Shown in pieces: positions 45,173-53,424 of a DNA stretch of 64,000 nucleotides. Source of the DNA: JAGVSV01 sp050952845 (lineage in GTDB: Bacteria > Bacillota > Clostridia > Christensenellales > Aristaeellaceae); assembly GCA_050952845.1 (NCBI GenBank), contig JBMNLP010000001.1:1488001-1552000 (forward strand), read 5' to 3'. Both the position numbers and the translations under genes were made by a program. Below the pieces are notes generated by a model, which worked only from the letters and a program-made list of their open reading frames with translations, was not told the DNA's origin and did no database searches. Each line of letters starts with the position of its first letter. Within the stretch, counting starts at the first letter, position 1.

Positions 45173-45235
45173 GCGTGCAAATTGCACAGTCGAAAATATT
45201 TTTCAAAATATTTTTCAACTGTGCAATTTGCACGC
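45173..45235. promoter_or_regulatory. 18-bp perfect inverted repeat in the divergent promoter region
   Basis: GCGTGCAAATTGCACAGT (45173-45190) and its exact complement (45218-45235) flank a 27-base AT-rich centre. The centre itself contains AAAATATTTTTC twice in tandem. Each arm also contains a small palindrome, TGCAAATTGCA. It lies 71 bases from the leftward gene and 73 bases from the rightward SEL1 gene, fitting a shared operator for both gene sets. Confidence 0.75.
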
Positions 45236-45307
45236 GCATTTTTTCAATTCTCTGATATGATATACCCAACACAGGATGTACATCCGAAACCAAAAGGAGG
45301 AATCGTT

Positions 45308-47242
45308 ATGAAATCCAGAAAGTCAACACTCTCTCTGCTCATGGCATTGGTCATGATGCTCATCAGCCTTGTATCGGCTGCGCAGGCCGCCGGCAGCGTT
45401 CATCCGGACGAACTCGCGGGCATGAGCCTTGATGACATCAATGTCCGTTCAGTCGAATTGTTCAACCAGGGGAACTATGAGACAGCCTTTGCTTATGCCC
45501 TGTATGCCGCCAACCAGGGAGATGCCATTGCCCAGAACAATGTAAGCTACCTGTATCAAATGGGTTACGGTGTGGAAGAAGACCCTGCGGAATGCGTCCG
45601 CTGGGCACGGCTTGCTGCAGAACAGGGATACGCCCAGGCGCAGAACAACCTGGGAATGCACTACTACAACGGATATGGCGTGCCACAGGACTACGACCAG
45701 GCCTTCTACTGGCATAAGCTGGCTGCCGACCAGGGCTTGGCCATCGCCCAGGCCAACCTGGGAAACAGCTATCAGCTGGGAGAAGGCGTGGAACAGGACA
45801 TAGCGGAGGCATTGCGGCTGTACAAGCTGGCCGCTGCCCAGGGCGACAGCTCCGCCTTCTATTATATCGGTTCAATGTATGAAGAAGGTATCGGCTTTGA
45901 TCCGGACGATCACAAGGCGCTGGAATGGTATTTGTTGGCTGCCGAGAAAGACAACAGCAGCGCCATGAACAGCATTGCCCTGCTGTATGAAAAAGAGCAG
46001 GGCATCGGGTTAGACTATGAAGAAGCCTTTCGCTGGTTCAAACAAGCTGCCGACTTAGAGCTTCCGGCTGCCCAATACAATGTTGGCTTGTACTACGAAA
46101 ACGGGATAGGAGTGGAGCAGGATGAGGCAGAAGCCGCTAAATGGTATAACCTGGCAATGGAAAACGGCTTTGAAGCCGCTATCACCAAAATGGCCAGTTT
46201 GTATGAAGAGGGGCGTGGGGTGGAAAAGGACCTTTCAGAAGCGCTCAGGCTTTATCAGCAGGCTGCTGACCTGAAGCTTGAAGATGCGCAGGAAGGGCTG
46301 GAGAGAGTCAAGGCTGCAATGGGAGACCGCACGTTGCTCGACATGCTCGATGAGTTAAACCTGCCTGCCACAGAATCCCCTGCCACCGAGCCTCCAGCGT
46401 TAGACACAGCAGCGGGCAACACAGTTTCCCTCACAGTGGAAGACGAAGTCTATCAACTGACCTTGCTGAGCGTTGGGAAGGATGAGGAAGGGAAAACAAT
46501 GGTGACCATCACAGGCATGGGCGGCACGCTGTTTATCCGCGACGGGAAAATGATCATGCCTGTCCAGATGCGCATTGTCTGCGGTGAAGAAATATACGAG
46601 TATGCCAACGCCTCAGTAGGCACGGAAAAAACCGAGTTCTCCTTTGAAACAGACCAACAGCCCGACCGCATCTATGTCTACGCCTACAACAATCCGGATG
46701 AGCAGGCGGAAATCCGCATTCCCGACAGCATATCCCTTGAGGAGCAGAATTCTACGCCCGGTGAACATGGAAGCACTGCGGATGGAACAGATGGTCAGGC
46801 CGAACAACCCGCCGCTGTCACTGCCACCCTCACGGCGGAAGACGGCAGCACGATGACGCTGACACCTGTGAATGTGAAGCAGTTCAAGCAGCAGGACGAC
46901 AATGTGATTGTGCACACGCGCATTGGCGATACCGCCCACAACAGCGGCTCCATTTTCCGGGCAGGCAGCGGGCTAAGGCTCAGCAACATGCGCGATACCA
47001 AGCAATACGCCATGCCCATGGTTGCTTTTACATTTGAATCCTCGCTGGATTTTGACAAGACCGCGGATGCAATCGGCGCAATTGGAGAAAAAGCCGTGTT
47101 GACCCTGGAAGGGAATACGTATGCCGCACAGTTGGCATGGATGACCGAGGACATGGCCTGCTTTATTTTCAACTGCCCGGAGCTTCCGGAAAGCCCGATG
47201 CGCTTTTCCGTTCAGGATAATGTGCTGTTCATTGAGCCATAA
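45308..47242 (+). CDS. Exported SEL1-repeat protein
   Basis: This 644-residue protein begins with a signal peptide (MKSRKSTLSLLMALVMMLIS, cleavage near AQAAG). Residues about 60-340 form roughly eight SEL1 units of about 36 residues: GYAQAQNNLGMHYYNGYGVP, DSSAFYYIGSMYEEGIGFD and AAQYNVGLYYENGIGVEQD. After a linker rich in Thr/Pro/Glu come two related beta domains (LTVEDEVYQLTLLSVGKDEE and LTAEDGSTMTLTPVNVKQFK). SEL1 repeats are scaffolds for protein contacts. AAAGGAGG precedes ATG 45308; the frame opens earlier inside the inverted repeat. It heads the rightward set and is followed 72 bases later by the LRR kinase, its likely partner by position. Confidence 0.88.
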   Translation: MKSRKSTLSLLMALVMMLISLVSAAQAAGSVHPDELAGMSLDDINVRSVELFNQGNYETAFAYALYAANQGDAIAQNNVSYLYQMGYGVEEDPAECVRWARLAAEQGYAQAQNNLGMHYYNGYGVPQDYDQAFYWHKLAADQGLAIAQANLGNSYQLGEGVEQDIAEALRLYKLAAAQGDSSAFYYIGSMYEEGIGFDPDDHKALEWYLLAAEKDNSSAMNSIALLYEKEQGIGLDYEEAFRWFKQAADLELPAAQYNVGLYYENGIGVEQDEAEAAKWYNLAMENGFEAAITKMASLYEEGRGVEKDLSEALRLYQQAADLKLEDAQEGLERVKAAMGDRTLLDMLDELNLPATESPATEPPALDTAAGNTVSLTVEDEVYQLTLLSVGKDEEGKTMVTITGMGGTLFIRDGKMIMPVQMRIVCGEEIYEYANASVGTEKTEFSFETDQQPDRIYVYAYNNPDEQAEIRIPDSISLEEQNSTPGEHGSTADGTDGQAEQPAAVTATLTAEDGSTMTLTPVNVKQFKQQDDNVIVHTRIGDTAHNSGSIFRAGSGLRLSNMRDTKQYAMPMVAFTFESSLDFDKTADAIGAIGEKAVLTLEGNTYAAQLAWMTEDMACFIFNCPELPESPMRFSVQDNVLFIEP

Positions 47243-47314
47243 CGAGGGGCAACAGCATGCGGGGCAATCCATACCGCACGCCATCCTGACCAAGAAAGGA
47301 GGAGGGGATATCGT

Positions 47315-49078
47315 TTGTCCAAATCATCTGGCTTTCTGGACTACTATCATCAGACGCTCAGGGAGTGGGTGACCGGTGCGGACATCCCTCCGGACATCAA
47401 GGAACAGTATGTCTTTGACTGCCTTGTCAAGCAGCAGGCTGGGCGTGAGGTGTACTTTGTTACCCGCATATCGGACGGTCAGCGCGCTGTGCTGCGGGTA
47501 ACCGAAGAAGGAAAAGCCGATGACATCCAGGCCGAAAAGGGCATCCTGCAAAGGCTCCACCACCCTGCCATCCCTAGGTTACTGGGCACCTGGGAACACC
47601 GGGGGCGCGGGTATCTGGCGCGCGAATGTTTTGAAGGCGAGGACTTGTACACATTCGTGCGCAAGCATGGCCCCATGAGCTTTGAAAGCCTGACCGATGT
47701 GGCGTTAGCCTTGTGCGATGTACTAACCTACCTGCATGGACAAAGCCCGGCAGTTATCCACCGGGACATCAAACCCGAAAACATCATCCGCACCATCGGG
47801 CAGGATATCCGGCTGATTGACTTCGGCATTGCCCGCACCTTCCGGGAGGATGCCGACACCGACACCCAGGTGATCGGCACCAAACCCTACATGGCGCCCG
47901 AACAGTTTGGCAGCGAGCAGAGCGACAACCGCGTGGATATCTACGCGCTGGGCATGGTGATGCTGTTCCTGGCTACAGGCAAGCCCGACAGGCTGTTGCT
48001 GAAAACAGCTTACCCTTACAGGGCGCTGGTGCCCATCATTGAAAAGTGCATCCGCAAGGACCGTGACCAGCGCTTCCGCACGGCTGCCCAGTTAAAACGT
48101 CGCATCCTGTGGGTGCGCCGGGGTATGACCCGTAAAACGCTGTGGGCGGGAGGTCTGGCGCTGCTGTTGGCAGGCACGCTCATCAGCGGGTTCACCCTGG
48201 GAAAGCGGCAAGGCTTCGAGCAGGGGGTGACCTCCATATTGGATACGCCTGCTCTTATCAACCGTCCTTTTACCCAGGAGGAATTATACGAACCTGTGTC
48301 CTTTGAAAGCGAATACCTGAACTTAGCGGTACGCAATATCCTGAACAAAGCGGGAGAGGGGCCCATTTACCGCTACGAAATCAACAGCCGCATTGACGAC
48401 CTTCGCATCTACGGCACCTATATTCTGCACCCTGACGTTGTCGATGGGTTCATTAAAACCCATCTGGACAGGGACAACGTCCGCTACACCACCGGCTCCG
48501 GCATATGGATTGACGGGCGAGGGGACATCAGCACCCTAAAAGAAATACCCAACATGTACTACCTGCGCACGCTGGAGCTGACCAGCCAGTACATCGCCGA
48601 CCTCTCCCCTCTTGCAGGCATGAAGCTGAGCAGGCTGAACCTTGCGAACAACTTTGTAGGCAACCTGCTGCCGCTGAAGGACATGGTGTCCCTGACGGCA
48701 CTGGATATCTGCCAAAACCCTGTCCGCGACCTGTGGCCTATCAGCCGCCTCCTGTCCCTGCAGGCGCTTGATATCAGCCAGACCCAGGTGACCGACCTTT
48801 CGCCGCTGAAAGACCTGACCAGACTGGAAACCCTGTCCCTGGCTTACTGCGATGTGCAGGATATCGCTGTCCTATCCGGTCTGCCTAACTTGAAAGAGGT
48901 GGATGTCAGCCACACTAAGGTGACCGATTTAAGCCCACTGCTTCGGCAGGATCAGCCCATTACGGTGTATTGCGCGGGGCTTGAAGATGGCGTGATGAAA
49001 TTAGTTAGGAATAACCCAGGCATCATCCTGACAGATGGCAACACACAGGTTTTAGAGCCTGAAACCAGTCACCCCTAA
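47315..49078 (+). CDS. Transmembrane Ser/Thr protein kinase with extracellular leucine-rich repeats
   Basis: This 587-residue receptor-like kinase has its kinase domain inside the cell (about 33-265). HRDIKPENII gives the catalytic Asp (D151), DFG is D169 in LIDFGIA, and MAPEQF is the APE motif. The beta-3 position that normally holds Lys reads AVLRV, an Arg (R61), and the Gly-rich loop is degenerate, so ATP handling may be altered. A TM helix (about 276-295) leads to an outside region with LRR units at about 415-570, such as LRTLELTSQYIADLSPLAGM and LQALDISQTQVTDLSPLKDL. The start is TTG with AAGGAGGAGG before it. PASTA domains, usual for PknB/PrkC, are absent. It lies between SEL1 and DUF6273-type exported proteins. 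Confidence 0.9.
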   Translation: MSKSSGFLDYYHQTLREWVTGADIPPDIKEQYVFDCLVKQQAGREVYFVTRISDGQRAVLRVTEEGKADDIQAEKGILQRLHHPAIPRLLGTWEHRGRGYLARECFEGEDLYTFVRKHGPMSFESLTDVALALCDVLTYLHGQSPAVIHRDIKPENIIRTIGQDIRLIDFGIARTFREDADTDTQVIGTKPYMAPEQFGSEQSDNRVDIYALGMVMLFLATGKPDRLLLKTAYPYRALVPIIEKCIRKDRDQRFRTAAQLKRRILWVRRGMTRKTLWAGGLALLLAGTLISGFTLGKRQGFEQGVTSILDTPALINRPFTQEELYEPVSFESEYLNLAVRNILNKAGEGPIYRYEINSRIDDLRIYGTYILHPDVVDGFIKTHLDRDNVRYTTGSGIWIDGRGDISTLKEIPNMYYLRTLELTSQYIADLSPLAGMKLSRLNLANNFVGNLLPLKDMVSLTALDICQNPVRDLWPISRLLSLQALDISQTQVTDLSPLKDLTRLETLSLAYCDVQDIAVLSGLPNLKEVDVSHTKVTDLSPLLRQDQPITVYCAGLEDGVMKLVRNNPGIILTDGNTQVLEPETSHP

Positions 49079-49114
49079 CCATGTAAACAGGGTGGAAATT
49101 CATCGTGAAACTAA

Positions 49115-49462
49115 GAAAACGACGCGGAGGGCGAGGCCGTTCTGATGCGGTATCCGGGAAATGGCGAGGAGGTGACAGTGCCCGCCGAACTGGGCGGCTG
49201 TCCTGTGAAGCGGATCAGATCGCGTGCATTTGATGAGCGTAAAGGCATTCAGTCCATCGCCTTTCCAGCATGCATGTCGGAAATAGAGGCAGGTGCCATT
49301 TATGATTGTGATGGCCTCCGGCTGGTGTATATTCCCGGCGCTGAAACCGCATTGGCTTTTCTCCCCTACGATGCGGTGGTGCACGCCCTGGAAGGCTCTC
49401 TATCGCATCAATGGTGCCAGAAAAATAAACGGGACTGGGGGGCTTGGACGCCGGAACGCTAA
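49115..49462 (+). pseudogene. Fragment of a BspA-type leucine-rich-repeat protein
   Basis: The open frame reads DAEGEAVLMRYPGNGEEVTV, then PAELGGCPVKRIRSRAFDERKG and GAIYDCDGLRLVYIPG. These are LRR_5/BspA-like units usually found in long surface proteins. Here only two units remain. No signal peptide is present and the frame is open upstream of the first ATG (49145) until a stop at 49112. A weak GAGG lies before that ATG, so a 105-residue product is possible. Truncated remnant is the better reading. Confidence 0.55.
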
Positions 49463-49489
49463 TCGGTATTACGAAAAGGAGGATTCCCC

Positions 49490-51307
49490 ATGAAGAAACT
49501 CATTTCCATGCTACTCTGTGCGCAGCTCGCGCTCTGTCTGATGCCCGTGCCTATGTTGGCAAAAGAAGCCGCTGACGAATATGTCTTCACCTTCCGCAAC
49601 GGCATCACATGGGATTTGACCCTCGAGGAAGCGATGGCAGTGGAAGGCGTACCCGAAGGAATCGCTTATATCGACGGCAACATATCAACATTCTATGTGA
49701 ACGGCGCTTCGTTCGCCGGGTTGTCAGTTGATCTCTTCTATTGTTCTATGAATGGCGTGCTGATTTGCATCGGCTGTATCCCTGGCCGCGATTTGGGTAG
49801 CGCGAAGGCATTCGAAGATATCAAGGCTGCGTTGACAGGGATGTACGGCCAGCCCAATATGACAGAACTGAGTCGTGTGCGCAATATCGTGAATATAATA
49901 AACAGAAACGATGAAGAAACCGATTCGATTGAGGAATCGCCATGGGCGGGCTGGGTTCTGCCGGATGAGCGCACGTTGGTTTATACGTCGGACATTGACG
50001 GCAGCGTGGGCTTGCTCTTTCTCAACGAGGCACCGTTCGCGCCTAAGGAAACCGCCGCTGATGCGGAGGGTGCGGCATTGCGCATTGAAGAGGGCGATAC
50101 GGTTGTGTTTGGCAGTTATGAGCAGGATGGTGACGAAAGCAACGGTAGAGAACCAGTTCAATGGCTGGTTCTGGACGTACAGGACGGCGTGACTTCGGCC
50201 GATGACCGCATCCTGCTGATTTCGCAATATGCGCTGACTTATCGCCCCTATCATGATGCGAAAGAACCTGTGACATGGGAGACAAGTGACCTGCGGGCAT
50301 GGCTGAACGGCGAGTTTTGCTCCGCCGTCTTCACGCCGGAGCAACGCTCGCACATCGTGCGCACCAAAATATCCACACCCGGAAATTACGGCGTCTATTT
50401 TTTCTCGGACCAAAAGAAGCAGGTAAACGTTTCCGGTGGGAACGACACGCTGGACGATGTGTTTGTGCTCAGCCGCGAGGAAGCGGAGCGATATTTCTAT
50501 TTTGGCTCGAACAGCGAATATACAGCCCTGGGATACCGCTTGACAGCCCCCACCTACGCTGCGCTCGGTGAGTCATACGAAATCCACGGCTACCCTCTGG
50601 AGAAACGGCTAACAAAAGCGGAATATGACACGCTTGTGAAAGCACTGCCCCAACTGCATTTTCGTGAAGAGAAATGGGCGATCGCGCTGCCATCGCTGGA
50701 TGAATACGCTGCCTTCTGGAAAAACGAGCGCACGATGGTGAATAAAGCGACGGAGCTATGCTGGGTGCTTCGCACACCGGGCAATGAGGAAACCCGATGC
50801 TGCTTTGTCTATGTCTATGATAATGGTTCCATCAGCTATTCAGGCGAATATGTGTCATATGAACATCTCATACGCCCGGCGCTGTGGCTAAACGCCGCTG
50901 CCTTGTTGAACGCCGACATCGCGGTGAAGGCGATGCCCATGCAGCCCGACACGCAGGCAGATCCCGCGCTCACCGGCACATGGAAGAAAATCGTCAGCAA
51001 TGAAAGGAGTACTTTTTACCAATTCGGCGAGGATGGCTATCATATGGTGGTGGGCGATTACATGCAGTCGGATCATGCCATCTTTGAGGCAGGCGGCGGG
51101 CGGCTTCGCTTGATGTGGATTGGTGAAGCGGGTGCTGAGACGGTATTGAACTACCAAGTGACGGCGGACGCGCTCACGCTGGAAGCAGATGGGCAAACAC
51201 TTGACTTTATACGCGTAAGCAACGCTCCGCTGTCCATGCCGCCAAAGTCCCTGAACATCGATCCCGACAGCGCCGCGCCCACGCCGGCAGGCGAAGAAGC
51301 GCCGTAG
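49490..51307 (+). CDS. Exported protein with novel N-terminal domain, DUF6273-like domain and lipocalin-like end
   Basis: This 605-residue protein has a signal peptide (MKKLISMLLCAQLALCLMPV). Residues about 30-190 match the second domain of the protein at 38336-39262 (NGITWDLTLEE, GVLICIG, ALTGMYGQPNMTELSRV, SPWAGWVLPDERTLVY). Residues about 200-480 look like DUF6273 (VVFGSYEQDGDESNGREPVQ, WETSDLRAWLNGEF, TKISTPGNYG). Residues about 490-575 are beta-rich (GTWKKIVSNERSTFYQFGED). It ends in a Pro/Ala linker. The TAG stop is followed by another 118 in-phase open codons. AAAGGAGG precedes the ATG. Confidence 0.78.
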   Translation: MKKLISMLLCAQLALCLMPVPMLAKEAADEYVFTFRNGITWDLTLEEAMAVEGVPEGIAYIDGNISTFYVNGASFAGLSVDLFYCSMNGVLICIGCIPGRDLGSAKAFEDIKAALTGMYGQPNMTELSRVRNIVNIINRNDEETDSIEESPWAGWVLPDERTLVYTSDIDGSVGLLFLNEAPFAPKETAADAEGAALRIEEGDTVVFGSYEQDGDESNGREPVQWLVLDVQDGVTSADDRILLISQYALTYRPYHDAKEPVTWETSDLRAWLNGEFCSAVFTPEQRSHIVRTKISTPGNYGVYFFSDQKKQVNVSGGNDTLDDVFVLSREEAERYFYFGSNSEYTALGYRLTAPTYAALGESYEIHGYPLEKRLTKAEYDTLVKALPQLHFREEKWAIALPSLDEYAAFWKNERTMVNKATELCWVLRTPGNEETRCCFVYVYDNGSISYSGEYVSYEHLIRPALWLNAAALLNADIAVKAMPMQPDTQADPALTGTWKKIVSNERSTFYQFGEDGYHMVVGDYMQSDHAIFEAGGGRLRLMWIGEAGAETVLNYQVTADALTLEADGQTLDFIRVSNAPLSMPPKSLNIDPDSAAPTPAGEEAP

Positions 51308-51661
51308 CCCGGCGACCGCGTCACTGCGCGCGGCTTCGATACGGCGGAGGAATGCGCCAAGGCAGTCGCGGAAGCGCTGATCGCCGGGGATGTTCAGGCG
51401 TTTCTGGACTGTTATGCGATTCCCGAGATGACACGGAACTTCGACCATGCCGACCATCTTGAAGGATTTCGAATGATATACCTCGGCGAGACCTTGATGC
51501 AGCCGTCAGACGATCTTGCGATTGCTTACAATGAATCCTATTTTGTCAAAGATCTCCTGAAAAGGATGATCAGCTCAAATCTTGTGCTGAAAAGCAATGA
51601 CAAAAGCGTTCAAGAATATGCCAGCGGTATGCCGATCAGGGTAACAAAGGAGGGGATTTCC
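51308..51661 (+). pseudogene. In-phase coding remnant between two exported-protein genes
   Basis: From the TAG at 51305-51307 the same frame stays open to the next gene. It begins PGDRVTARGFDTAEECAKAV and continues ALIAGDVQAFLDCYAIPEMT, which looks like a real helical domain rather than chance sequence. It lacks a start signal of its own. Either the upstream protein lost its last domain by a CAG to TAG change (APQPGD would be a natural linker), or this is the 5' part of a broken gene. Confidence 0.45.
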
Positions 51662-52960
51662 ATGAAAAACCGGTATTCTTTGCTGCTACTGGTCGTCCTC
51701 ATGGCGTTTTGCACTGCCTGCTCTACCTATGCCAACGCACCCGCGTGGCTGAGCGTGGGCGGGAAGAACGAAAAAGTGCTTGCTGTCAGCACGGACGGCG
51801 CGCGCTTCCTGCTGGGGGCAGTGCAGCCCAGCCAGACCCTGCCGGAGCGCGAGCTGAAACTGCGCGTGCTGGACAAGGCTTCCGGGGCATCCTGCGCGCT
51901 GTACTTTGCGGAGGATCCCTATCTGGAACTGCTGGCGCACGGTGTGTTTCTAAGGACGGTACAGGACGAGGCCAAGCGCGCGGCGCTCATTGAGAAAAAC
52001 GGCGGCGCAGCGTCGGTGGTGATGCGCGCCGGCTGGCGCACTTGGCCCCAACTGATGGGGACGGGCGGCGACTACATGCTGCTTTACTCCGCTGCGATGC
52101 CCGGCTATGCGCGCGTGGACACGCGCACGGGGGAAACGCTGTATATAGACGCTTCAGCCGCGTGCATGGGCCCGGATGGCAGCGTTCTTTACCGCAGCAG
52201 GGACACGAGCGCAACGTGGCTGCTCAAGCCCGAAACCATTCAGGGGGAAGCCTTTCCGCTTGAACCTGCAAAGGGGAGCATGATTGCCCCTTTCTCGATG
52301 TGCCTGCTTTCGGATGGCAGCGTGTGGCTGATCGAGCACGTTGTCCGCGCCGAGCAGCCGCAGGTCGAGGGGGAAAAGGCGCTTGTGCGCGATGCTTTCT
52401 TTGTGCATTATGGCGCGGACGGACGGGAGCTTGGGCGCGTTGGGGCAGGGGGCTTCAACATGGGCACGGGCATCCCCCAAATGCTGTTTTTCAGCGAACA
52501 GACAGGTGTGGGCGTGACATACAGCCCGCAATACGCGATGAATAGCGTAATGTGGACGTTTGCCGAAGGCGACGATACCGCGCAGGCGCTTTTGATTGAG
52601 AACCTTATGCCGCCCGCAATGTGCTGCGCCGAGCGCGATGCGGTTGTGGATGAGCTGGGCAAGCTGATTGCCGAAGCCCCAAACATACTTCCCCTCGGCG
52701 TATCCGCCGACGGAGCGCGGCTGCTGGTATACCACATGGATTCTGCCTATCTGCTCGCCCTTGACCTGCAAACGTTGAAAGCCGACATCCTGATGACTGA
52801 TGAGCAGCTGACGGCGCTTTATGATGAAAATGATGTACACATGCGCTACCTTGGTCATATCGGGGAGGTCAACTGGAACGGCGGCGACCTGCTGTGCGGG
52901 ATGTCCAACCCTGACGGCTACGCGCTGAGGATTCCTTATACGGAAATGTTCAACAAATAG
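51662..52960 (+). CDS. Putative lipoprotein, propeller-like
   Basis: This 432-residue protein opens MKNRYSLLLLVVLMAFCTACS, a signal peptide with a possible lipobox at CTAC. Blade-like phrases are KVLAVSTDGARFLLGAV, YMLLYSAAMPGYARVDTRTG and PLGVSADGARLLVYHMDS. It resembles the exported propeller at 41364-42779. The start is fixed by AAGGAGGGG 8 bases upstream, although the frame is open much further. The stop TAG is again followed by an open in-phase stretch. Function unknown. Confidence 0.72.
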   Translation: MKNRYSLLLLVVLMAFCTACSTYANAPAWLSVGGKNEKVLAVSTDGARFLLGAVQPSQTLPERELKLRVLDKASGASCALYFAEDPYLELLAHGVFLRTVQDEAKRAALIEKNGGAASVVMRAGWRTWPQLMGTGGDYMLLYSAAMPGYARVDTRTGETLYIDASAACMGPDGSVLYRSRDTSATWLLKPETIQGEAFPLEPAKGSMIAPFSMCLLSDGSVWLIEHVVRAEQPQVEGEKALVRDAFFVHYGADGRELGRVGAGGFNMGTGIPQMLFFSEQTGVGVTYSPQYAMNSVMWTFAEGDDTAQALLIENLMPPAMCCAERDAVVDELGKLIAEAPNILPLGVSADGARLLVYHMDSAYLLALDLQTLKADILMTDEQLTALYDENDVHMRYLGHIGEVNWNGGDLLCGMSNPDGYALRIPYTEMFNK

Positions 52961-53278
52961 CGATATGAAAGCGCTCTGACGGGCGCAAGGCTGGTGGTGC
53001 CAGGCGAGGCGCAGAACGAGCATATTCTTGTATCTTTAGACAATGTTCCCCGCGATGCCGTCACAAACGATCCGGGCGAGCAGGGAACATCAGGTACCCC
53101 CTCGTTCCTGCTGGGCGGTTTTCGTTATATGATTTCGGCTTTGGAGGATGAACCCAGATTCCAGCTTCCTAACCGCATGGACGGCAAGGAGGGGCATGTA
53201 GTAGCGTTTTCCTATCCTGGAAACGGCTCGGATGCCAAAGACACGAACAAGAAACTTTATACCAACGTAAAACATTAA
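52961..53278 (+). pseudogene. In-phase coding remnant ending in the dispersed repeat
   Basis: The frame after TAG 52958-52960 reads RYESALTGARLVVPGEAQNE, then HILVSLDNVPRDAVTNDPGE and FRYMISALEDEPRFQLPNRM. It is coding-like but has no start signal beyond a GTG at 52994. Its last seven codons and stop come from the repeat element at 53257-53422, so the original 3' end is gone. It may be the other half of the remnant at 51308-51661. Confidence 0.45.
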
Positions 53279-53422
53279 TGCATCCAAAGGGGCGAGGGAT
53301 TTTGGCTTGCAGCGAGGAGCAGACGAGGGAAGCGTAGCAGCGCTACGCTGACCGAGCAGCCGACGAAGCTGCAAACCAAAAGACCCGGCACGACGATGCG
53401 TTAATGTTTGGAGTTGGTATAA
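53257..53422. repeat. Dispersed MITE-like structured repeat, copy 1
   Basis: A 166-bp element with ends TTATACCAAC and GTTGGTATAA in inverted orientation. The arms keep pairing inward (AAACATTAATGCATC with GATGCGTTAATGTTT; TTTTGG..TTGCAGC with GCTGCAA..CCAAAA). At the centre AGCGTAGC pairs with GCTACGCT around AGC. A second copy lies at 62977-63138 with about six differences in the inner 140 bases. No transposase is encoded and no target duplication is obvious. Confidence 0.82.
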
Positions 53423-53424
53423 GA

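Noticed and set aside
34997..52960. TAG read as glutamine in this organism
   Set aside because: Three in-frame TAG codons in the accessory region could all be Gln, but TAG ends many intact genes here, such as the GH127 gene (followed at once by a terminator), the second permease and araM. TAG is a normal stop.
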